Shown here: piece after piece, positions 19,364-28,918 of the stretch
Layout: each line of letters starts with the position of its first letter
Position numbering within the stretch: position 1 is the first letter of the stretch
Origin: Streptomyces showdoensis
Lineage (GTDB): Bacteria > Actinomycetota > Actinomycetes > Streptomycetales > Streptomycetaceae
DNA: 64,000 bases
Assembly: GCF_039535475.1 (NCBI RefSeq)
Contig: NZ_BAAAXG010000026.1
Location: 744,001-808,000 of the forward strand
Direction of reading: 5' to 3'
Made by a program: the position numbers and the translations under genes
Notes under the pieces: model-generated
The model's database searches: none
Told to the model about the DNA's origin: nothing
The model's input: the letters and a program-made list of their open reading frames with translations, nothing else

Positions 19364-20542
19364 TTACTTCGCAGCCGCGAGCTCGGCGGCCTTGTCGGCC
19401 GCGCCGTCCATGGTGTCCACGCGCTGGACCAGCGGGTGGTTGGCGTCGGACAGGATCTTGCGACCCAGCTCCGCGTTGTTGCCGTCGAGGCGCACGACCA
19501 GCGGCTTGGTGACCTCTTCGCCCTTCGAGGCGAGGAGCTCCAGGGCCTGGACGATGCCGTTGGCGACCTCGTCACAGGCGGTGATGCCACCGAAGACGTT
19601 GACGAACACGGACTTGACGTCCGCGTCGCCCAGGATGATCTCCAGGCCGTTCGCCATGACCTCGGCGGAGGCGCCGCCGCCGATGTCGAGGAAGTTGGCC
19701 GGCTTCACGCCGCCGTGGTTCTCACCGGCGTACGCGACGACGTCCAGGGTCGACATGACCAGGCCGGCGCCGTTGCCGATGATGCCGACCTCGCCGTCGA
19801 GCTTCACGTAGTTGAGGCCCTTGGCCTTGGCGGCAGCCTCGAGCGGGTTGGCTGCGGCCTTGTCCTCGAGCGCCTCGTGCTCGGGCTGACGGAAGTCGGC
19901 GTTCTCGTCGAGAGACACCTTGCCGTCCAGGGCCAGGATGCGGCCGTCCTTGGTCTTCACCAGCGGGTTGACCTCGACGAGGAGCGCGTCCTCGGCGACG
20001 AAGGTGTCCCACAGGGTGACCAGGACCTCGGCGACGCCCTCGGCGACCTCGGCCGGGAACTTCGCCTGGGCGACGATCTCGCGGGCCTTCTCCAGGGAGA
20101 CGCCGTCGTTGGCGTTGACCGGGACCTTCGCGAGGGCCTCGGGGGTCTTCTCCGCGACCTCCTCGATGTCCATGCCGCCCTGCACCGAGGCCATGGCCAG
20201 GAAGGTGCGGTTGGTGCGGTCGAGGAGGTACGAGACGTAGTACTCGGCCTCGATCTCCGGGGACAGCTCGGCGATCATCACCTTGTGGACCGTGTGGCCC
20301 TTGATGTCCATGCCCAGGATGTCCGTCGCGCGGGCGACGGCCTCGTCCGGGTCGGCGGCCAGCTTGACGCCGCCGGCCTTGCCGCGGCCGCCGACCTTCA
20401 CCTGCGCCTTGACGACCGACTTTCCGCCAAGCCGCTCGGTGGCCTCGCGCGCCGCCTCAGGCGTGTCGATGACTTCACCGGCCAGCACCGGTACACCGTG
20501 CTTGGCGAAGAGGTCCCTCGCCTGGTACTCGAACAGGTCCAC
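19364..20542 (-). CDS. sucC: succinyl-CoA synthetase beta subunit
   Basis: The beta (ADP-forming) subunit of succinyl-CoA synthetase. It has 392 residues from a GTG at 20542, with AAAAGGGACGC upstream. The N-terminal ATP-grasp domain starts [19 protein letters not shown] and includes [18 protein letters not shown]. The C-terminal flavodoxin-like domain includes [11 protein letters not shown] and [16 protein letters not shown]. It is the first gene of the sucCD operon. The 450 bases upstream hold its promoter. Confidence 0.98.
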   Translation of the reverse strand: MDLFEYQARDLFAKHGVPVLAGEVIDTPEAAREATERLGGKSVVKAQVKVGGRGKAGGVKLAADPDEAVARATDILGMDIKGHTVHKVMIAELSPEIEAEYYVSYLLDRTNRTFLAMASVQGGMDIEEVAEKTPEALAKVPVNANDGVSLEKAREIVAQAKFPAEVAEGVAEVLVTLWDTFVAEDALLVEVNPLVKTKDGRILALDGKVSLDENADFRQPEHEALEDKAAANPLEAAAKAKGLNYVKLDGEVGIIGNGAGLVMSTLDVVAYAGENHGGVKPANFLDIGGGASAEVMANGLEIILGDADVKSVFVNVFGGITACDEVANGIVQALELLASKGEEVTKPLVVRLDGNNAELGRKILSDANHPLVQRVDTMDGAADKAAELAAAK

Positions 20543-20993
20543 GCGCGTCCCTTTTCTAGATGATCGCGGTTCGTTGTCTGCGTGGGCGTGCCGCGGAGGG
20601 CAACGTGACTGCGCTGTCACTAGGGAGGCGTACACGGTGTCCGTGGACGCGGCATGTCCGTCTCGCAGGTTATCCCCGTGGGACGTAGGTCCCTAAATCG
20701 CAGATCACAACGGAGCGGTGATACGGGTCACAGAACGTAGGGGTCACGGGGCTTTCCGTGGAGGGGGCCGCGGGTGCCCCGGACCCCCTTGTGGCAGGCG
20801 GGGCGCGGGGGTTGCGGCCCTCACGGCGCGCCGGAGCGCGGGGTGAGGGGCGCGGGGACGCCACTGTGATATGGACCTCAGTCGGGCTCCGCGCACCCGT
20901 CCGGGTGGCGCGCGCACGACGGATTCCGCACCTCCCGGCGGGCCCTTCCGCACCCCGGCCGGGCCCGGTCGGTCCGGTCCCGGCCGGGACCGG
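20543..20993. other. intergenic: sucCD upstream region
   Basis: A gap of 451 bases between sucC and the vWA gene, both on the minus strand. It contains the presumed sucCD promoter. The part nearest the vWA stop (about 20750-20990) is GC-rich and imperfectly self-complementary, but I see no clean terminator. No gene is supported here. Confidence 0.5.
20682..20710 (-). promoter_or_regulatory. candidate sucCD promoter
   Basis: On the minus strand, TTGTGA (20710-20705) and TACGTC (20687-20682) are spaced by 17 bases. The -10 element is a weak match to streptomycete vegetative promoters, and the 5' leader would be about 135 bases. Chosen by eye. Confidence 0.35.
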
Positions 20994-22151
20994 TCAGGCC
21001 TCGGGTATCGGCAGCGGGCGCTTCTCCAGGGCGGCGGCCATGATCTCCGGGAAGAGGTCGGGGGTGCAGGCGAAGGCGGGGGCGCCGAGCGCGGCGAGCG
21101 CGGCGGCGTGCTCCCGGTCGTAGGCGGGCGCGCCCTCGTCGGAGAGGGCGAGCAGACACACGAACTGCACCCCGGAGGCCTTCATCGCCGCGACCCGCTT
21201 CAGCATCTCGTCGCGGATGCCGCCCTCGTAGAGGTCGCTGACGAGCACGACGACGGTGTCGGCGGGACGGGTGATCCTGGACTGGCAGTAGGCGAGCGCC
21301 CGGTTGATGTCCGTACCGCCGCCGAGCCGGGTGCCGAAGAGGACGTCGACGGGGTCGTCGAGCTGGTCGGTGAGGTCGACGACGGCGGTGTCGAAGACGA
21401 CCAGCCGGGTGGCGATCGCGCGCAGGGAGGCCAGGACGGCGCCGAAGACGGAGGCGTAGACGACGGAGGCGGCCATGGAGCCGGACTGGTCGACGCAGAG
21501 GACGACCTCCTTCCTCACCGACTGCGCGGCCCGGCCGTGGCCGACGAGCCGCTCGGGGACGACCGTGCGGTGTTCGGGGAGGTAGTTCTTCAGGTTGGCG
21601 CGGATGGTCCGGTCCCAGTCGATGTCCCGGTGGCGGGGCCGGCTGATCCGCGCCGAACGGTCCAGCGCCCCGGCCAGGGTGGCCCGGGTGCGGGTGGCCA
21701 GCCGCTTCTCCAGGTCCTCGACGACCTTGCGGACGACGGCCCGAGCGGTGTCCTTGGTGGTCTCCGGCATCGCCTTGCCGAGCGAGAGCAGGGTGCCGAC
21801 GAGGTGCACGTCCGGCTCGACGGCCTCCAGCATCTCGGGCTCCAGGAGCAGCGTGGCGAGCCCGAGCCGGTCGATCGCGTCGCGCTGCATGACCTGGACG
21901 ACGGAGCTGGGGAAGTACGTCCGGATGTCGCCGAGCCAGCGGGCGACGGAGGGCGCGGAGCCGCCGAGCCCGGCCGAACGCTCCCGGCCGTCCCCGCCCC
22001 GCCCCTCGTACAGGGCGGTGAGGGCGCCGTCCATGGCGGCGTCGGTGCCGGTGAGGGCCTGGCCGGTGCCGTCGGCGGGGCCGCCGCCGAGGACGAGCCG
22101 CCAGCGGCGCAGCCGCTCCTCGTCGGGTCGCCGGTCAGGGCTGGGGGTCAT
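20994..22151 (-). CDS. von Willebrand factor A domain protein
   Basis: Protein of 385 residues starting at an ATG that overlaps the DUF5682 stop (ATGA). The N-terminal half is helical and charged. The vWA domain begins near residue 215: VVLCVDQSGSMAAS carries the metal-ion MIDAS motif DxSxS (Asp221, Ser223, Ser225), followed by GGGTDINRAL (Thr) and VLVSDLYEGG (Asp). vWA proteins act as metal-dependent protein-binding partners of MoxR AAA ATPases, as in the RavA-ViaA, CbbQ-CbbO and magnesium chelatase pairs. Here it is the third gene of a tightly coupled MoxR-DUF5682-vWA operon, so a multi-protein complex is likely. Confidence 0.92.
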   Translation of the reverse strand: MTPSPDRRPDEERLRRWRLVLGGGPADGTGQALTGTDAAMDGALTALYEGRGGDGRERSAGLGGSAPSVARWLGDIRTYFPSSVVQVMQRDAIDRLGLATLLLEPEMLEAVEPDVHLVGTLLSLGKAMPETTKDTARAVVRKVVEDLEKRLATRTRATLAGALDRSARISRPRHRDIDWDRTIRANLKNYLPEHRTVVPERLVGHGRAAQSVRKEVVLCVDQSGSMAASVVYASVFGAVLASLRAIATRLVVFDTAVVDLTDQLDDPVDVLFGTRLGGGTDINRALAYCQSRITRPADTVVVLVSDLYEGGIRDEMLKRVAAMKASGVQFVCLLALSDEGAPAYDREHAAALAALGAPAFACTPDLFPEIMAAALEKRPLPIPEA

Positions 22152-24568
22152 GCGGGGGCCTCCGTGCCGGGGGTGCCGAGGATGAGGTGCAGCAGGGGAA
22201 GGACGCCGTCGGCGCGCTCCCGGTCGAGGGCGGTCGCGAAGCCGGGGGCCGTCGCGAGGGTGCGGGCGGGGCCGCCGGCGGCGGGGCCGCGGGCGACGAG
22301 CTCGCCGAGGGTGCGGCGCACTCCGGGCTCGTACGCCGAGAAGGTGCGCCGCAGCAGCGGCAGCACATCGGTGAACGCCCCGGCCGGTACGGAGCCGAGC
22401 CAGCCGTCGATGAGGGCGAGCAGCCGCTCGTCGTGGACGAGGAGCAGCCCGCCGCCGGAAGCCCCGCCGACGAAGCCCTCGATCCAGGCTGCGGCGTCGG
22501 CGGGCGCGGTGCCGGGCGAGAGCGCGAGGCCCATGAGCCGGGCGGCCTCGTCCTCCCCGAGCCGCCCCTCGTCCAGCAGCAGCCGGGCGGCCCGCCCGCG
22601 CAGCACCCCGGGCACCCGCTCCCGCTCGGCGAGCCGCCGCAGCACCCCGGCCCAGCGCTCGGCGAGCGCGGGGGCGGCGGGGTCGGCGGGGTCGGCGGGC
22701 AGCAGCGCGATCGCCGCGTGGACCCCGTCGAGGTGTCCGCGCATCTCGGCGGCCGCGTCGGGGTCGAGGCCCGCGCAGGCGGGGGGCAGGCCGACGCAGA
22801 CGCGTTCGGCGAGCCCGGCGGCGACCTCGCGGAGCGCGGTGGTGTCGGTGGCGCGGACGTCGCCGTAGCGCAGGGAGCGGGCGAGGGCCGGCAGGGCCTG
22901 GGCGAGGTGGGCCACGTCGGCGTCCAGCGCGGCGCGGTCGGCGAGCGCCCCGAGGACGACGGGCAGGGCCTCGGTGAGCCCGGCCAGGAGGCACTGCTCG
23001 GCGAGGGCGGTGAGGGCGGCGAGCTCCCGCGCGGCACCGGCCCGGGCCTCGGCCCTGGCGGTGGCGGCGGCCTCGACGGTGGTGCCCCACACGCCCGCCT
23101 CGGCGACCTGCACGTGCAGCTCGGGCTCCCAGCGCAGCCGCCAGCTCTCCCGGAAGGTGCCGGTGGAGGCGCGCCCGGGGGCGGGGGCGCCCCAGTCGAC
23201 GCCGAGCAGCCGGAGCCGGTGGAGCAGCCGGCTGCGGGCGGCGTCGTTCTCCTTGCGGAGGTCGAGCTCCAGGTCGCGCCGCCCGGCCTCGGGCTTGAGG
23301 CGCAGGCCGCGCTGGAGCCGGGCGAGGTCGCGCTGGAGCGGCACGGCGGGGGCGCCGTCCGGGACGGCGCCGAGGACGTCGCCGACGACGAGCCGGTCGC
23401 GGACCAGGTCGAGGGGGACGTCGGAGCCGTCGCACATCACGGCCCGGACGGCGTCGGTGGTCTCGCCGAGCCCGGCGGACGGGCGTCCGCGCATCGCGGC
23501 GAGGGTGTCGGCGAGCCGGACGGCCTCGATGACATGGGCGGAGGAGACCGCGAGGTCCTCGGCCCGCAGCAGCCCGGCGACCTTGGTCATCCAGCGTTCG
23601 AGGGGGCGGTCGGGGGCGGTGAAGAGGTGCGCGTACCAGCCGGGCGCGTCGATGCCCGCGCCGTAGCCGGAGCGCCGGGCGAGCCGGCGGTGGGTCCAGG
23701 GCACCCAGGTCAGCTCGGTCCTGACCTTGGGCAGCCCCTTGAGCAGGGCCCGGTCGGCGGTGACGGTGGTCGCCCGGCGCAGCGCGGGAACGTGCCAGGC
23801 GCCGCAGACCACGGCGATGTCGCCGCCGAACTCCTTCCGGGCGGCCCGCAGCTGCAGCCGCATGTGGGCCTCGCGCACCAGGTCGCGCGGGTGTCCGCCG
23901 TGTCCGTAGGCCTCGCGCAGGGCGCCCATCGCCTCGGCGAGGGCCTCGAAGGGCGCGAACGGGTCGGCGGCGCCGCGCAGTTCGACGGCGTCCTCCCACC
24001 AGCGCTCGGCGTCCTCGTACCCGGCGGCGCGGGCGAGTTCGGCGACGGGGTCGACGCGCGGGCCGCGGCCCGCGCCGTCCTCCTCTGCGGCCGGTTCCGG
24101 GGCCGGTTCGGGGGCGGCGAGGGTGTGGGCGGCGGGCAGGTCGACGAAGCGGACCTCGGCGCCGTGGCCGAGGGCCCAGCGGATCGCGACCCACTCGGGC
24201 GAGAACTCGGCCATCGGCCAGAAGGCCGCGCGGCCGGGGTCGTCCACGGCGTGCGCGAGGAGGGCGACGGGCGGTCGCATCCCCTCCTCGGCGGCGAGCC
24301 CCACGAGGCCGTCCGCCTCGGGCGGTCCCTCGATCAGGACGGCCTTGGGCCGCCCCGCCTCCAGGGCGGCGGCCACGGCCCGCGCGGAGCCGGGACCGTG
24401 GTGCCGCACCCCGAGCAGGAGGGGCCCGGGGGCGGGGCCCGGAGGGCCGGCCGGTCCGACCGTGGCTCCGGGCCCTGCGACGCGGGCCGGGCCCGCGGCA
24501 CCCGCCCCCGGCGCCGAGGGGGCCGGACGGGCGGCGCCGGCCGCGCCCGGCGCGCCGGCTCGCGTCAC
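22148..24568 (-). CDS. DUF5682 protein with Tiki/TraB-like N-terminal motif
   Basis: Protein of 806 residues. Its GTG start overlaps the MoxR stop (GTGA), and its own stop overlaps the vWA start (ATGA). A Gly/Ala/Pro-rich stretch of about 48 residues precedes LLLGVRHHGPGSARAVAAAL (50-69) and PKAVLIEGPPEAD (74-86). The paired His with a downstream Glu in IEGPPE is reminiscent of the catalytic pattern of the EreA/ChaN/TraB (Tiki) superfamily of hydrolases; this comparison is mine. The rest is mostly helical with many Leu/Ala/Arg. I recognise the family as DUF5682, known from cluster context with MoxR and vWA proteins and of unproven activity. It may be the effector or client-handling part of the complex. 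Confidence 0.85.
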   Translation of the reverse strand: MTRAGAPGAAGAARPAPSAPGAGAAGPARVAGPGATVGPAGPPGPAPGPLLLGVRHHGPGSARAVAAALEAGRPKAVLIEGPPEADGLVGLAAEEGMRPPVALLAHAVDDPGRAAFWPMAEFSPEWVAIRWALGHGAEVRFVDLPAAHTLAAPEPAPEPAAEEDGAGRGPRVDPVAELARAAGYEDAERWWEDAVELRGAADPFAPFEALAEAMGALREAYGHGGHPRDLVREAHMRLQLRAARKEFGGDIAVVCGAWHVPALRRATTVTADRALLKGLPKVRTELTWVPWTHRRLARRSGYGAGIDAPGWYAHLFTAPDRPLERWMTKVAGLLRAEDLAVSSAHVIEAVRLADTLAAMRGRPSAGLGETTDAVRAVMCDGSDVPLDLVRDRLVVGDVLGAVPDGAPAVPLQRDLARLQRGLRLKPEAGRRDLELDLRKENDAARSRLLHRLRLLGVDWGAPAPGRASTGTFRESWRLRWEPELHVQVAEAGVWGTTVEAAATARAEARAGAARELAALTALAEQCLLAGLTEALPVVLGALADRAALDADVAHLAQALPALARSLRYGDVRATDTTALREVAAGLAERVCVGLPPACAGLDPDAAAEMRGHLDGVHAAIALLPADPADPAAPALAERWAGVLRRLAERERVPGVLRGRAARLLLDEGRLGEDEAARLMGLALSPGTAPADAAAWIEGFVGGASGGGLLLVHDERLLALIDGWLGSVPAGAFTDVLPLLRRTFSAYEPGVRRTLGELVARGPAAGGPARTLATAPGFATALDRERADGVLPLLHLILGTPGTEAPA

Positions 24569-25692
24569 GCCGTCACCTCGCGGCAGGCGCGGTAGAAGTC
24601 CTTCCAGCCGTCTCTCTCGCGCACGACCGTCTCCAGGTACTCCTGCCACACGACCCGGTCGGCCGCCGGGTCGCGGACGACGGCGCCGAGCAGCCCGGCG
24701 GCGACGTCGGCGGAGCGCAGCACGCCGTCGCCGAAGTGGGCGGCGAGGGCGAGGCCGCCGGTGACGACGGAGATCGCCTCGGCCGTGGAGAGCGTCCCCG
24801 AGGGGGACTTGAGCTTGGTCCGTCCGTCGGCGGTCACCCCGTCGCGCAGCTCGCGGAAGACGGTGACGACCCGGCGGATCTCCTCGACGCCCTCGGGCAC
24901 CGCCGGCAGGTCGAGCGAGCGCCCGATCTGGTCGACGCGCCGGGCGACGATGTCCACCTCGGCGTCCGGGGTGGCGGGCAGCGGCAGCACGACGGTGTTG
25001 AAGCGGCGGCGCAGGGCGCTGGAGAGCTCGTTGACGCCCCGGTCGCGGTCGTTGGCGGTGGCGATGAGGTTGAACCCGCCGACGGCCTGCACCTCCTGGC
25101 CCAGTTCGGGGATCGGCAGCGTCTTCTCGGAGAGCACCGTGATGAGGGTGTCCTGCACGTCGGCGGGGATGCGGGTGAGCTCCTCGACCCGGGCGGTCAT
25201 GCCCCGGGCCATGGCGCGCATGACGGGGCTGGGCACGAGCGCGTCGCGGCTGGGGCCGTGGGCGAGCAGCTGCGCGTAGTTCCAGCCGTACCGGATGGCC
25301 TCCTCGGGCGTGCCGGCGGTGCCCTGGACCAGCAGGGTCGAGTCGCCGCTGACGGCGGCGGCCAGGTGCTCGGAGACCCAGGTCTTGGCGGTGCCGGGCA
25401 CGCCGAGCAGGAGCAGGGCGCGGTCGGTGGCGAGGGTGGTGACGGCGACCTCGACGATGCGGCGCGGGCCGACGTACTTCGGTGTGATCACCGTGCCGTC
25501 GGGCAGCGTGCCGCCGAGGAGATAGGTGGCGACGGCCCACGGAGAGAGCCGCCAGCGGGTGGGGCGCGGCCGGTCGTCGGCGGCGGCGAGCGCGGCGAGT
25601 TCGTGGGCGAAGGCGTCCTCGGCGTGCGGCCGCAGCACCTCGCCGCCGGCGGTGTCGTCGGTGGAGTCCGTGGTGGTTTCGGGCAGCGTCAT
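24565..25692 (-). CDS. MoxR-type AAA+ ATPase
   Basis: Protein of 375 residues, ATG preceded by GGAGGGGGACCC. The AAA+ core has Walker A GVPGTAKT (97-104), a Walker B region before EELTRIPADVQDTL, sensor 1 in FNLIATANDRDRG and an arginine-finger region LSSALRRRFNTVVL. This is the MoxR type, which remodels partner proteins together with vWA adaptors. It is the first gene of the three-gene operon and is coupled to DUF5682 by a GTGA overlap. It faces a divergent operon encoding SWIM and DUF5691 proteins across 138 bases, which suggests shared regulation. Confidence 0.92.
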   Translation of the reverse strand: MTLPETTTDSTDDTAGGEVLRPHAEDAFAHELAALAAADDRPRPTRWRLSPWAVATYLLGGTLPDGTVITPKYVGPRRIVEVAVTTLATDRALLLLGVPGTAKTWVSEHLAAAVSGDSTLLVQGTAGTPEEAIRYGWNYAQLLAHGPSRDALVPSPVMRAMARGMTARVEELTRIPADVQDTLITVLSEKTLPIPELGQEVQAVGGFNLIATANDRDRGVNELSSALRRRFNTVVLPLPATPDAEVDIVARRVDQIGRSLDLPAVPEGVEEIRRVVTVFRELRDGVTADGRTKLKSPSGTLSTAEAISVVTGGLALAAHFGDGVLRSADVAAGLLGAVVRDPAADRVVWQEYLETVVRERDGWKDFYRACREVTA

Positions 25693-25830
25693 GGGTCCCC
25701 CTCCAGATCGTTCGACCTGCTGTACGAACCACGGTGCACCATGCCACTGACATTCGGCCCCGGTCGCCGACACGGCCGTGGAAACCGCAGGTGGGAGCAT
25801 CTGTCAGTGGGGGGTCGTACGGTCGTTCCC

Positions 25831-27187
25831 ATGGACGAACAGGGGGCGCTCTGGACGGCGGATCAGGTGCTGGCACTGGCTCCTGACGACGCCTCACGCA
25901 GAGCGGGAAGCAAGCTGGGCACGGCCGGTCCGTGGTCCGGCGCGGGCGGCGGCCGGGGGGCCGTCTGGGGCCTGTGCAAGGGCAGCGGCAGCACGCCGTA
26001 CCGGACGGTCGTGGACACCACGGGCCCGGCGTACCACTGCAGTTGCCCGAGCCGGAAGTTCCCGTGCAAGCACGCGCTGGGGCTGCTGCTGCTCTGGGCC
26101 GACGGCGGTCTGCCGGCCGGCCCCGGGCAGGCCGCGGCGCCGGACTGGGCGGAGGAATGGCTCGCGGCCCGCCGCGGACGGGCGGAGGCGGCCGGGACGG
26201 CGGCGGACTCGGGCCCGGCGGACCCGGAGGCGGCCCGGCGCCGCGCCGAGCGGCGGGCCGCCCGGATCACCGCAGGGGCGCAGGAGTTGGAGCAGCGGCT
26301 GGCCGACCTGCTGCGCGGCGGTCTCGCCGCGGCGGAGCGGTCGGGGCCCGGGCTGTGGGAGGAGACCGCGGCCCGCATGGTCGACGCGCAGGCGCCGGGG
26401 CTCGCGGGCCGGGTGCGGGAACTGGGGACGATACCCGGCTCGGGTCCGGGCTGGCCGGTGCGGCTCCTGGAGGAGTGCGCGCTGACCCATCTCCTGGACC
26501 GGGCCTGGCTGTCGGCCGACCGGCTGCCCGGCCCGCTGGCCGCGACGGTGCGGACCAGGGTGGGGCTCACCGCCCCGCCGGAGGGCACGGCGCTGCGGGA
26601 CCGCTGGCTGGTCCTCGCGCAGTACGACGCGGCGGACGGCAAGCTGACGACCCGGCGCATCTGGCTGCACGGGGAGTCGAGCGCCCGCACCGCCCTGCTG
26701 CTCTCCTTCGGGGCCGGGGGCCGTGCCCCGCAGCTCGCCTTCCCCGTCGGCGCGGTGCTCGACGCGGAGCTGCGGCCGTACGAGGGCGGGGGCGGGCTCC
26801 GCGCGGAGCTGGTCGAGCAGTTCGGCACCCCGGCGCCCGCCGGCCCCCCCGCCGCGCGGCGGCACGGTCGGCGCCGCCCTCACGGCGTACGGGCGCGCGC
26901 TGCGCGACGATCCGTGGCTGGACTCCTGGCCGGTGACCCTGGCCGACGTCGTCCCCGCCCGCGCGGAGTACGGCTGGCAGCTCGCGGACTTCGGAGCCGC
27001 CGCGGCCGGGGAGCGGGAGGCCGTGCCGCTGACCCGCGCCGCCCAGGCCCGGCCCGGCCTGTGGCGGCTGGTGGCCCTGTCGGGCGGCGCGCCGCTCACG
27101 GTCTTCGGCGAGTGCGGCCACCAGGGCTTCACCCCGCTGGCGGCCTGGTCCCCGGACGCCCCCGGGGAGACGGTGCCGCTGGTCTGA
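25831..27187 (+). pseudogene. SWIM zinc-finger protein, frameshifted at C7 tract
   Basis: The ATG at 25831 opens MDEQGALWTADQVLAL. The SWIM zinc-binding motif CxCx6CxH is CSCPSRKFPCKH (Cys70, Cys72, Cys79, His81), preceded by the usual Y-rich strand. A helical domain follows. At the C7 tract 26844-26850 the frame must skip one base: before it GLRAELVEQFGTP reads naturally, after it TVGAALTAYGRALRDDPWLD is in the +1 frame and runs to a TGA at 27185-27187. Read without the shift, the protein would overlap the next gene by 300 bases. I infer an intact length near 451 residues. Either the assembly has one extra C or the gene is truly broken. SWIM domains bind nucleic acid or protein. DUF5691 follows 52 bases later. 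Confidence 0.85.
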
Positions 27188-27239
27188 TCCCCGGGAACCG
27201 CCCCGATCCGTCTCGGAAACCCCCATCTGTGAGGAGGCC

Positions 27240-28832
27240 ATGGTGGCCAAGGACGCCTGGGAAGAGCTCGTCACGTCGGCGCTGCTGGGCACCGACCGCA
27301 GACCGCACGCGAGCGCCTCCGGGGACGCGGCGCCCGCCGCGCTGCTCGACGCCGCCGCCGTGCACACCGTGCGGCGCCGGGCGGGGCTGCGGCCCGGGCC
27401 CGCCGCCGCGCAGCTGGAGGCCGCGCCGGAGGACGGACGCAGACCGCTGCCCGAGGCGGCCCGGCGCCGGCTGGCCCGGCTGCTCGCCGGCCGGGCCGCG
27501 CCCGCGCCCTCCGGGGGGCGGCGCGGGGCCGCACCCGATCTGACGGAGCTGCTGCCGCAGTGGCTGACCGCCGCGCACGAGCGGGGCTACCGCGCTCCGG
27601 CGGCGGCGCTGCCCGCGCTGCTGGACGCCGCCCGGGCCCGCACCGACCTGCGGCCCCAGGCGCTGGCCTTCGCCGGGCCGCGCGGGCTGTGGCTGGCCCG
27701 GCTCAACGCGGAGTGGAAGTTCGCGCTGCGCGGCTCGGGCGGGGGCGGCTCGCTGCCCGACCCGGGGGACGCGGAGGCGGTGGCGGCGCTGTGGGAGGAG
27801 GGTCTGTTCGCGGAGCGGGTGGCCCTGCTCGCCGCCGTGCGGGCACGGGACCCGGCGGCGGGCCGCGGGCTGCTGGCCGCCACCTGGGGCGCCGAGCGGG
27901 CGGAGGACCGGCTGATGTTCCTGGACTCGCTGCGCGCGGGTCTCTCCGACGCGGACGAGGAGTTCCTGGAGGCGGCCCTGTCCGACCGCAGCCGCAACGT
28001 GCGCGCGACGGCCGCCGAGCTGCTGTCGGCGCTGCCGGGCTCGGCGCTGGCCGCGCGGATGGCGGAGCGGGCCGCGTCGTGCGTCTCCCTGGACCGTACG
28101 CAGGGGGAGACGGCGATCGTCGTCGAGGCGCCGCACGAGTGCGACGCGGGCATGCAGCACGACGGGGTGACGGCCACGCCGCCCACGGGCCGCGGCGAGC
28201 GCTCCTGGTGGCTCGGCCAGCTCGTCGAGGCCGCGCCGCTGCACTGCTGGCCGGCCAGGTTCGCGGGGCGCGGGCCCGAGGAGATCGTGGCGCTGCCGGT
28301 CGCCGACGACTGGCAGGGCGAGCTGCACGCGGCCTGGTGCCGGGCGGCGGTGCGCCAGCGGGACGCGGACTGGTCGCGGGCCCTGCTGGGCCCCCCGGCG
28401 GCCCCGCAGGCCACCGGCCCGGGCACGTCCTCGCTGGCGGAGCGGGCCCAGCTGCTGTCGACGCTCCCGGCGGAGGAGCGGGCCGGCTGGGTGGCCTCGT
28501 TCATAGCGGCGCACGGGCTGTCGGAGGCGTTCCAGCTGCTGGGGGTGTGCGCGGTGCCGTGGTCGGCGCCGCTGGGCGGGGCGGTGGTCGACGCCCTGGA
28601 CATCGCCCGGGACGCGGGCAGCTACCCGTGGAGCTTCAGCGGGGTGATGGGCCTCGCCGAGCGCTGTCTCGCCCCGGCCGCGGTACCGCAGCTCGCGGCC
28701 CTGACCACCCTTCCGGACGAGGAGGAGGACGCCTCCCCCGGCGCCGGCGGCTACTGGTCCGAGGCCTTCCAGCGGCTCGTGGCGACGCTGGAGCTGCGGG
28801 CGGCGATGCACGCGGAGCTGGCGGACGGATGA
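27240..28832 (+). CDS. DUF5691 helical protein
   Basis: Protein of 530 residues; GAGGAGGCC precedes the ATG. The N-terminus WEELVTSALLGTDRR is the family signature I recognise as DUF5691. The rest is strongly helical, Ala/Leu/Arg-rich, with HEAT-like repeats (for example RSRNVRATAAELLSALPGS near residue 245-262). This suggests a scaffold. It follows the SWIM gene and lies divergent to the MoxR-DUF5682-vWA operon. All five families co-occur in other actinobacteria, as I recall. A 19-bp terminator stem begins at its stop codon. Confidence 0.88.
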   Translation: MVAKDAWEELVTSALLGTDRRPHASASGDAAPAALLDAAAVHTVRRRAGLRPGPAAAQLEAAPEDGRRPLPEAARRRLARLLAGRAAPAPSGGRRGAAPDLTELLPQWLTAAHERGYRAPAAALPALLDAARARTDLRPQALAFAGPRGLWLARLNAEWKFALRGSGGGGSLPDPGDAEAVAALWEEGLFAERVALLAAVRARDPAAGRGLLAATWGAERAEDRLMFLDSLRAGLSDADEEFLEAALSDRSRNVRATAAELLSALPGSALAARMAERAASCVSLDRTQGETAIVVEAPHECDAGMQHDGVTATPPTGRGERSWWLGQLVEAAPLHCWPARFAGRGPEEIVALPVADDWQGELHAAWCRAAVRQRDADWSRALLGPPAAPQATGPGTSSLAERAQLLSTLPAEERAGWVASFIAAHGLSEAFQLLGVCAVPWSAPLGGAVVDALDIARDAGSYPWSFSGVMGLAERCLAPAAVPQLAALTTLPDEEEDASPGAGGYWSEAFQRLVATLELRAAMHAELADG

Positions 28833-28873
28833 CGGGAGCGGGCGGCGCGTCCTCCGCGCCGCCCGCTCCCGTC
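28831..28873. terminator. bidirectional terminator
   Basis: A perfect 19-bp stem (GACGGGAGCGGGCGGCGCG and its complement) with a 5-base loop overlaps the DUF5691 stop codon. It faces the stop of the convergent icmB. Confidence 0.9.
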
Positions 28874-28918
28874 CCCGTCTTCTCCTGCGTGGTCCCGCCG
28901 CCCCGTCGCCGGTACGGG

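Noticed and set aside
24736..27543. A single plus-strand frame running through the MoxR antisense region and the SWIM gene
   Set aside because: Only the part from 25831 to about 26850 reads as protein. The frame before it is antisense to MoxR, and the part after the C7 tract overlaps DUF5691.
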